NCBI GenBank assembly: GCA_023229175.1
Contig: JALNZV010000049.1
Location: forward strand, 1-8,909
Length of the DNA stretch: 8,909 nucleotides
Reading direction: 5' to 3'
Source: Tissierellaceae bacterium
Lineage (GTDB): Bacteria; Bacillota; Clostridia; Tissierellales; Tissierellaceae
In this document: positions 1 to 5,700 of the stretch, piece after piece
Layout: each line of letters opens with the position of its first letter
How positions within the stretch are numbered: the first letter of the stretch is position 1
The notes under the pieces: model-generated
What the model saw: the letters and a program-made list of their open reading frames with translations, nothing else
Told to the model about the DNA's origin: nothing
Databases searched by the model: none
Made by a program: the position numbers and the translations under genes

Positions 1-1235
1 CCTGTTAATGCCCCGATGAGGTTAGGGTCTTTGACCTTTTTATATAGATTACCAATAAAAGTTCTTCGAGCAAGGTGCGAACTGGCTACCTCGTAGAGGG
101 GTTTTTGTTCCTGCAGTCTCGTTTTAGGGTTAAGTATAGTAACTCTCCTATCTATACCTATGACCTTAAAAAATTCTTTGATTGCCATATTATATTTTTG
201 GGAGGAAATAAAAGGCATCAATTTATCCCCTTCTATATCTTTGTATTTATTAATTATCTTGACGGCTGACTCGTGTAATGGAACTATTATAGTTTCAGGC
301 TTCTTGTCATGCGATTTATTAGCGATATACTGCAAATTACCGTCAATAACATTGCCTTTCTTAAAAGCGAGTAAATCACCAACCCTACACCCCACTAAAC
401 ACTGGAATATAAAAACATCCCTTTGTCGTTCTAAATGCAAATTAGCAGAGAGGTCGTAATCTTTAATTCTATTCCTCTCCTCTAAGGTTAGATAATAAGG
501 AGTACCATATACTTGCCCCCTGTTCTCGAATTTTATAAATGGGTCTGCTGTGGTATAGCCGTTCTTTCTCGACCAATTGTAGAAGGCTTTAATTGTTTTA
601 AAAAATTTGGCTACAGTGTTATAGCCTCTTTCTGCAGGTTTATTTACGTTAATGTATAATTCTGGAAACCTCTCGGAAATTTCTACCTCTCTTAAGAGGA
701 ACTGCTCAAACTCTCTCAGTGTATCTGCAGATATAGAATTAAAAGATAAACGGAATCTATTATTCTGATTTTGCTTAAAAACCTCAAATCGTTGCAACGC
801 TCTGCCAACAACTTGGTAATTCTGCCCCCTACGAATAGAACCTACAGACACTCTTATATAAGTATCAAAAATAGATAAGAAGGACGATTCACTATTATTC
901 TCGAGAAGAGTTAAATATTTTTCTGGGTGTAATAATTTATCTACTTCAATTTTTAAAACCTTACTGGTAAACTCCAGCCCTCTTTCTACCATATTGAAAT
1001 AAGCTTTAAGTACTACCTCTTTAAGTTCTGTGATAGCAGTATTCAAACCCTGCCTCTCCGCGTAAGGCATTAGAACTTTAGCTTTGATACATTCTTTCTT
1101 AGCATCCCAGCTATTTGGGTTAATACTTATTTTTGAGGAATAAGATAAATCTACACTCTTACCATCGCTTATGCGGTATCGGATATTTGTTTTATCTTTG
1201 CCCGTAGATTTGATATAAACTTTACAACTTGCCAT
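1..1235 (-). CDS. int: Tyrosine-type site-specific integrase, 3' end missing (off left edge)
   Basis: The frame is open for 411 codons from the ATG at 1235 to the window edge. It encodes a tyrosine recombinase that would integrate the element into, or excise it from, the host chromosome. Residues 1-95 resemble the arm-DNA-binding domain of Bacteroidetes integrases (an NIRYRISDGK strand, then an NPNSWDAK segment). Residues about 115-235 look like the SAM-like core-binding domain (FDTYIR, a helical stretch, then TIKAFYNWSRKNGY). The catalytic domain follows: box I is QCLVGCRVGDLLAF with Arg284, the beta-hairpin lysine is near 307-312, and box II is SSHLARRTFI with His387 and Arg390. The last visible residues, IGALTG, lead into the usual GH motif, so that histidine and the nucleophilic tyrosine lie outside the window. 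The gene is separated from the lysis genes by a terminator and has its own promoter box. Family assignment is secure; the target site is unknown. Confidence 0.95.
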   Translation of the reverse strand, partial: MASCKVYIKSTGKDKTNIRYRISDGKSVDLSYSSKISINPNSWDAKKECIKAKVLMPYAERQGLNTAITELKEVVLKAYFNMVERGLEFTSKVLKIEVDKLLHPEKYLTLLENNSESSFLSIFDTYIRVSVGSIRRGQNYQVVGRALQRFEVFKQNQNNRFRLSFNSISADTLREFEQFLLREVEISERFPELYINVNKPAERGYNTVAKFFKTIKAFYNWSRKNGYTTADPFIKFENRGQVYGTPYYLTLEERNRIKDYDLSANLHLERQRDVFIFQCLVGCRVGDLLAFKKGNVIDGNLQYIANKSHDKKPETIIVPLHESAVKIINKYKDIEGDKLMPFISSQKYNMAIKEFFKVIGIDRRVTILNPKTRLQEQKPLYEVASSHLARRTFIGNLYKKVKDPNLIGALT

Positions 1236-1243
1236 AACATCGG

Positions 1244-1251
1244 CAAAGATA
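1244..1251 (-). promoter_or_regulatory. Bacteroidetes-type -7 promoter box (TATCTTTG) of int
   Basis: On the minus strand these bases read TATCTTTG, an exact match to the Bacteroidetes primary-sigma -7 consensus TAnnTTTG. The box ends 8 nt before the integrase ATG. No TTTG is seen at the expected -33 spacing of 19-21 nt; that place is taken by a tandem repeat. If the box is used, transcription would begin a few bases before the ATG and the mRNA would be nearly leaderless. No Shine-Dalgarno-like sequence is present upstream of the ATG, which fits. Confidence 0.6.
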
Positions 1252-1256
1252 ATATT

Positions 1257-1275
1257 AATTCCCGAAAAATTCCCG
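1257..1275. repeat. Tandem AATTCCCG direct repeat, 11-bp period, overlapping the int promoter
   Basis: The 8-mer AATTCCCG occurs at 1257-1264 and again at 1268-1275, separated by AAA. The 11-bp period is about one helical turn, so two protein subunits would bind the same DNA face. The pair sits just upstream of the int -7 box, where a -33 element would be expected. It could be an operator, or arm-type sites for the integrase or an excisionase. A related ATTCCCG lies at 1465-1471. The repeat is directly visible; its function is inferred. Confidence 0.55.
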
Positions 1276-1402
1276 CCATAAGTGTATTTTAATATATCTG
1301 ACTTTACCCACAATTATAACCAAATCCCTAAAACATATAAACCTGCATAAAGCAACATAACCCTCTGTAAACTAACGGATATTCCGCCCGAGACTACAAA
1401 AC

Positions 1403-1442
1403 AAAAACGCTAATCCTTGTTTTATAAAGGGTTAGCGTTTTT
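1403..1442. terminator. Bidirectional intrinsic terminator at the end of the late/lysis operon
   Basis: The left arm, AAAAACGCTAATCC at 1403-1416, pairs with GGGTTAGCGTTTTT at 1429-1442 over 14 bp, with one G-T mismatch or wobble. Two more A-T pairs can form at the loop base. T-runs follow the stem on both strands (TTTTTTATTT on plus, TTTTTGTTTTG on minus), so it can terminate in either direction. It lies about 50 nt past the stop of the spanin candidate and before the integrase promoter, which insulates int from late read-through. Confidence 0.85.
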
Positions 1443-1457
1443 TATTTACTCATATTC

Positions 1458-1478
1458 TCGATATATTCCCGACATCGA
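1458..1478. repeat. Inverted repeat TCGAT-N11-ATCGA enclosing a third ATTCCCG
   Basis: The arms TCGAT (1458-1462) and ATCGA (1474-1478) flank an 11-bp centre that contains ATTCCCG (1465-1471), the same heptamer as the tandem repeat at the int promoter. It lies between the last lysis gene and the terminator. Inverted arms around a short centre recall a tyrosine-recombinase core, but 5-bp arms are short enough to arise by chance in AT-rich DNA. Confidence 0.3.
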
Positions 1479-1493
1479 CTGTTCAGGGGCTTT

Positions 1494-1991
1494 TTATCCC
1501 CATCCTATAAATTTAATAATCCTCTTCCAATAAAGCAAAACCACACCCACCAAAACGAGAACAATAATAACCCTCCAATTAGTACTTGTAGTTAGTTTCT
1601 TACTCTCCTTAACCTTATCATTAGTTTTAATATCGTTTTTTATGTCTGAATTAATAGTGTTAAACTTGCTATCCACACTATCATTTTGAGTCATTGTTAA
1701 GCCGTTGTTATGCTTCTTGGCGTTAGTTTTAGTTTCCTTGATAGTCTCTTTTATAACCACTCCAGAGCTATCTCTTTGCTCTGTTCTTGTGGTTTCGGTA
1801 ATCGTTATCTCCATTTCTGAAATAGAAGTTGTGTCAATAATCAAAGAATTGAAATAAGTCTTCTCTTCCTGCTTGCGTTCCTGCGTGGATGAAGTGGATA
1901 AGTCCACTAATTCGCTATCCTTAACAACCTTCTTAGAAGTGTTGCAAGATGCCAATAGCATTACTATTAAAATCAAAATTAACCTTTTCAT
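1494..1991 (-). CDS. Candidate unimolecular spanin: lipoprotein with C-terminal membrane anchor
   Basis: This 165-residue protein starts with a type II signal peptide (MKRLILILIVMLLASC, lipobox LASC with Cys16). It then has about 120 hydrophilic residues rich in Thr, Ser, Lys and Glu, and a C-terminal transmembrane helix at about 140-155, followed by a positively charged tail (KRIIK). An outer-membrane lipid anchor at one end and an inner-membrane helix at the other is the defining layout of unimolecular spanins such as T1 gp11 (known), which join the two membranes and fuse them in the last step of lysis. Residues 57-88 look beta-prone, as in that class. No acidic surface-export tag follows Cys16, so it should stay in the periplasmic leaflet. 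It is the last gene of the lysis cassette, 2 nt after the preceding stop, ahead of the terminator. The role is inferred from topology and context, not recognised homology. It could instead be an unrelated two-anchor lipoprotein. Confidence 0.7.
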   Translation of the reverse strand: MKRLILILIVMLLASCNTSKKVVKDSELVDLSTSSTQERKQEEKTYFNSLIIDTTSISEMEITITETTRTEQRDSSGVVIKETIKETKTNAKKHNNGLTMTQNDSVDSKFNTINSDIKNDIKTNDKVKESKKLTTSTNWRVIIVLVLVGVVLLYWKRIIKFIGWG

Positions 1992-1993
1992 CT

Positions 1994-2332
1994 CTATTTA
2001 TTTATTTTTTCATTATCCTCTGAAAACTCTCTTGGTGGCTTTCTTTTACTGCAATGATTAACCGTACATTTATTGTATAACAACAAAGCATTTTGGGATA
2101 TTAAATCATTATTTTTATCCCTGAATGCCGAATTATCAGCATACAACTTATCAATAAGAGCATCTTTCTTGTCCAAGTCTTCAATTTTACGTTTGTTCTC
2201 TTCTTGTAATGTGTCGATAACCTTATTTAAAGTATCAACCTCTATATCTTTTTTCTTTTCTTTAAAGAATACAAACGAACCTCCAAGAGAGATAACCACC
2301 GACACGAGGGAAGTAATAATTAGTTCTATCAT
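1994..2332 (-). CDS. Single-TM coiled-coil protein of the lysis cassette (holin- or i-spanin-like), function unproven
   Basis: This 112-residue protein has one N-terminal membrane helix (about residues 3-23). A basic cluster (KEKKK, 24-28) and a charged helix that looks like a coiled coil (about 30-85) follow, then a C-terminal tail with Cys89 and Cys94 in a CTVNHC-SKRKPP motif. It lies 4 nt after the amidase stop and 2 nt before the spanin candidate, so a lysis role (holin, lysis regulator or Rz-like i-spanin) is likely from context. The acidic N-terminus and basic residues after the helix predict, by the positive-inside rule, that the coiled coil stays in the cytoplasm. That argues against an i-spanin, which would face the periplasm. 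It is not a classic two- or three-helix holin. The gene is well supported; its function is inferred. Confidence 0.75.
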   Translation of the reverse strand: MIELIITSLVSVVISLGGSFVFFKEKKKDIEVDTLNKVIDTLQEENKRKIEDLDKKDALIDKLYADNSAFRDKNNDLISQNALLLYNKCTVNHCSKRKPPREFSEDNEKINK

Positions 2333-2336
2333 AATC

Positions 2337-2750
2337 TTATAATTTATTTTCTTTAATCCACAACTTTACATCAAACGAAGGACAAGCCTTATTAGCAAAT
2401 TCATTATGTCCGTGAATTGTAGCCGTTGGGAATTGCTTTTTCAATTCCTTAACTAAATTAAGCAACGCTCCCTTTTGTGATGCAGTTCTGGTATCTTTAG
2501 CTCTCATACTCTTGTCGCAACCTCCAACATAACATATTCCAATACTATTAGAATTATAGCCTTGAGTATGAGCCCCAATAAGATTAATATCTCTACCTTC
2601 CCACACTTCACCATTTAATCCAATTACATAGTGATAGCCAATACCATTATATCCTTTTTCCCTATGCCACTTATCAATATCTCTAACAGTAACAGCTCTG
2701 CCTTCAGGAGTAGCCGAACAATGAATAATTATTTTATCTATTTTTCTCAT
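2337..2750 (-). CDS. Phage endolysin, N-acetylmuramoyl-L-alanine amidase (Amidase_2, T7-lysozyme type)
   Basis: This 137-residue zinc amidase cleaves the bond between N-acetylmuramic acid and L-alanine in peptidoglycan. The single Amidase_2 domain fills the whole protein. Zinc ligands His10 (KIIIHCSAT), His115 (IHGHNEF) and Cys123 (NKACPSFD) and the catalytic pair Tyr39 (GIGYHYVI) and Lys121 keep the same spacings as His17, His122, Cys130, Tyr46 and Lys128 of T7 lysozyme. No signal peptide or cell-wall-binding domain is present, so release to the periplasm should need a holin. The start lies 1 nt after the fibre stop, with AGGA a few bases upstream. Placement between the fibre and the membrane proteins marks the start of the lysis cassette. 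All key residues are present, so it should be active. Confidence 0.95.
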   Translation of the reverse strand: MRKIDKIIIHCSATPEGRAVTVRDIDKWHREKGYNGIGYHYVIGLNGEVWEGRDINLIGAHTQGYNSNSIGICYVGGCDKSMRAKDTRTASQKGALLNLVKELKKQFPTATIHGHNEFANKACPSFDVKLWIKENKL

Positions 2751-2751
2751 A

Positions 2752-5700
2752 TTATCCTATTTTTTCAATTTCTATCGCTGAAATAGCTGCACCTTGATTA
2801 GATCCAACCGTAGGAGTAGTATTATGTGTAATTATTATTATATTCTCGCCTGCCGCAATAGTTACTGTTACTTCTTTAAGCTCAGGCTTAGAAGAGCTTG
2901 TACCATGCACATCTGGAGAAGAACCTGTAAATCTATTACCAGTAAATGGAGTTACAGAATTACCATTAATATTATATAACATTCCATTGGAAATCACCCT
3001 ATTATTACAATCCCATATCTTCACCTTATAAGTTCCTGCAGACATATTATATACCGTTGCACCCCAAGCTCCGTAAGGTGGAACCCCGGTAGTTCCATTA
3101 GCACATCTTCTAATTCCTATAGTATAAAATAAATCAGGGTAATATTTATCTGTTGGCAATGTATCTGTTATTCCTGAATCATATGATTTTTTTTCATAGT
3201 TGATTCCTATTATAGGAGTGATTTCCTCTATAGTTGCTTCCTTAATTCTACCAGCGACAGTTCCATCGTTCCAATAAAAGGTATTATCTACACTGTCGGA
3301 GGATGTTGATTTTGTTACAGAATATTTCCAACCATTATACTCTTTGAATCCATATCCTCCTGCATTTCCTACTGGCTTGATAACTGCATACAAATTACTA
3401 ACAGCATTAATAGTAACATTATGAGTGTCGCTTATTGCTCCATCAATAGTCGATGTTGCAGTTATTACAACAGCACCCTCTGCAATAGCAGTTACCAATC
3501 CACTTGAATTGACTGTAGCTTTTGTTTCGTCAGAAGAACTCCAGCTTACACCTGTTTCTGTAGTTTCAGGAGGAGTATAAGTAATTCCTAATTGAAGTGT
3601 GCTTCCATTATCAACAGCAGTTCCACCTGTAATAGTTAAGCCTGTTATTGTTATAACTTGAGGAGTAATCGTTATTTCTTGAGTTCCAGCAACAACTTGA
3701 CGATGTATTGAGGTAGCCATAATAGTAGCAGTACCAGCACCTATAGCAGTTACCAATCCATTTGAGTTTACTGTCGCTACATTTTGATTAGAGGACGTCC
3801 AAACTACTCCTACTTCTGTGGTATTATTAGGATTATATGTTACAGAGAATTGCTCTGTATTACCTACTTCAATGGGTGTATTACCATTTACTGTTATACT
3901 TTCTACTGGAATAGCTTCAGCAGCTACAGTAATGAGTAGTTCATCATATACAAGTTCATTGGATAAAGATTTGGCTGTTATTTTCACTGTGCCAACATCT
4001 TTTAGAGTAACTAAGCCCGATTGCGTTACTTCTGCAATGATATTGTTATCTGATTCCCAAAGAATATCTGTATCTGTAGTATTGCTTGGAGTTAGGGTTG
4101 CAGTTAATTGGATTTCATCATTTATAATTCCGTTAGATTCTCCTGTAATAACAATTCCCGTAATCGGTCTTGAAGCAACACATAAAATATTTTTTGTTGT
4201 TGATATTTCAGGATTATCTAAAGATTGAAGCGTTACTATTAATTCTCCAGCCCCTATACAAGTTACTAATCCATTAGAATCAACAGTAGCAATAGCCTCA
4301 TCATTCACCGACCACTCAATATTAGTTTGTGCAGTTCCTGCAGGCGTAAATACTGCTGTTAGCTGTGTGGTTTCTCCTATTAATAAGTCTGTTACATTAC
4401 CTCCGCTAATTGATAATGATTCTAAAGGAACGTTTTCAACTGCATCAATTCTTAACAAGAATGGAGTTTTTAAATCAGCTCTTAATTGGTTGGCAAAATA
4501 TAAAGCGTCTGCTTTTTCTAATGATTTTCTTCTTGCTGTTTTATCCCATGTAATATCATTTGCAAATACTGTATTGACCTCATACTTCGATACATATTCT
4601 TCTGTTATTTCTAATAATTTCTCATCTAAATTAATATTAAACATATTAGTTCCGTTAAACGAAAATCCTTTAATTTTATCGTGAATATTATTTATTCCAT
4701 TTATGTTTATATTAGTCATAAAAGTTAGTTCAGGATAATAAAAATATTGCCCCTTAGGAATATAAACTTCAAAATTTACGGCAGTACCTATAATATTCTT
4801 AGTAATCTTAGCATATTTTCTCATATACCAATATTCATACCACTCATCTCGAGTAGCGAACCAAATATTATCAGCCCCTGCTTTACCATAATTATTGTAT
4901 ATATGTCTTAGAAAATCTACAGAATTTTGATTAGCTGTATGCCCACCTACATACATATGTATTCTCGATTCAGCATTCTTAGCCATCTCCAGAGTAACAT
5001 CATTAATATAGGATAGCATGTCAGAAGGAACAGTTCTATAATAATAACCCTTGTATAAGTTCAATTCATCTGACATTGGATACAGATAACCATGCCCTCT
5101 ATCATGTGTTCCTAAATAATCTGGAACATCAGCGAATGCCAATAAGTACAATGTGTCACCATTCGGTTGCGACACCATTTTACAACCCCTATTAAAATAG
5201 TCTTTAAACAAAATAATATCCCTCTCCCAACCAAGTTTAATGTTCTCAATATTCACATTTATGTCTTGGTCTGGGTTATCATCATCATAAAAGATTCCCT
5301 CCACATCGTGAGGCGACATGCTGTGACCCCACTTGAGCATCTCTATGACGTCCCATTTTTTTAGATAATAATTGAATCTCCAATCGTTATCTGTATTACC
5401 TTTATCGATGTTTGGGTAATCATTAAATGACTGTTGCCAAATCCAAAATGAAGATTCTACCCTAAATCTTCTATCTGTGCCACAACCATCAGTAAAACAT
5501 AAAGGTAAATTACCTTCATTTGAATCAATAGACACAGGAATATCTTCGACATCCCATTGCGGGGCATGATAACGCCAACCTCCAGTTGTATATGGTCTAT
5601 TACATATAACAGCATGTACTACAGAATAGTCTGTTCCGTGAGTATCATCCATTGTGTAGCTTAATAAAGCTTCCTTGTTAAACTTTAACTTCGGAATACT

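Larger units (their letters stand above)
1236..1493. other. Non-coding region between int and the lysis cassette
   Basis: This 258-nt stretch holds no convincing gene. From left to right it contains the int -7 box, the tandem AATTCCCG repeat, an AT-rich segment (about 1281-1380), a short CGGA-TAT-TCCG palindrome near 1377-1387, the strong terminator hairpin at 1403-1442, and an inverted repeat around a third ATTCCCG at 1458-1478. Such a region next to int is a plausible place for attP and integrase or excisionase binding sites, but no core site can be identified without the host junction sequence. Confidence 0.6.

Noticed and set aside
75..459. Two overlapping plus-strand frames at the left edge
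   Set aside because: Both lie opposite the catalytic domain of the integrase, which has unmistakable motifs on the minus strand.
1446..1475. Nine-codon minus-strand frame (MSGIYREYE) after the spanin candidate
   Set aside because: It is too short to separate from chance, and it lies within the inverted repeat and leads into the terminator.
1486..1501. GGGG-N8-CCCC hairpin at the end of the spanin candidate
   Set aside because: It is only a 4-bp stem that overlaps the stop codon. The much stronger hairpin 45 nt downstream explains termination.
2752..3396. Diversity-generating retroelement target at the fibre C-terminus
   Set aside because: Such systems are common in Bacteroidales phages, but no reverse transcriptase, template repeat or C-type-lectin-like end (no RGGSW or GFR pattern) is seen here.
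3818..4228. Plus-strand open frame of 136 residues
   Set aside because: It is antisense to the Big_2 repeats of the fibre. Its low-complexity Val/Ser/Leu composition is what results from reading those repeats backwards.
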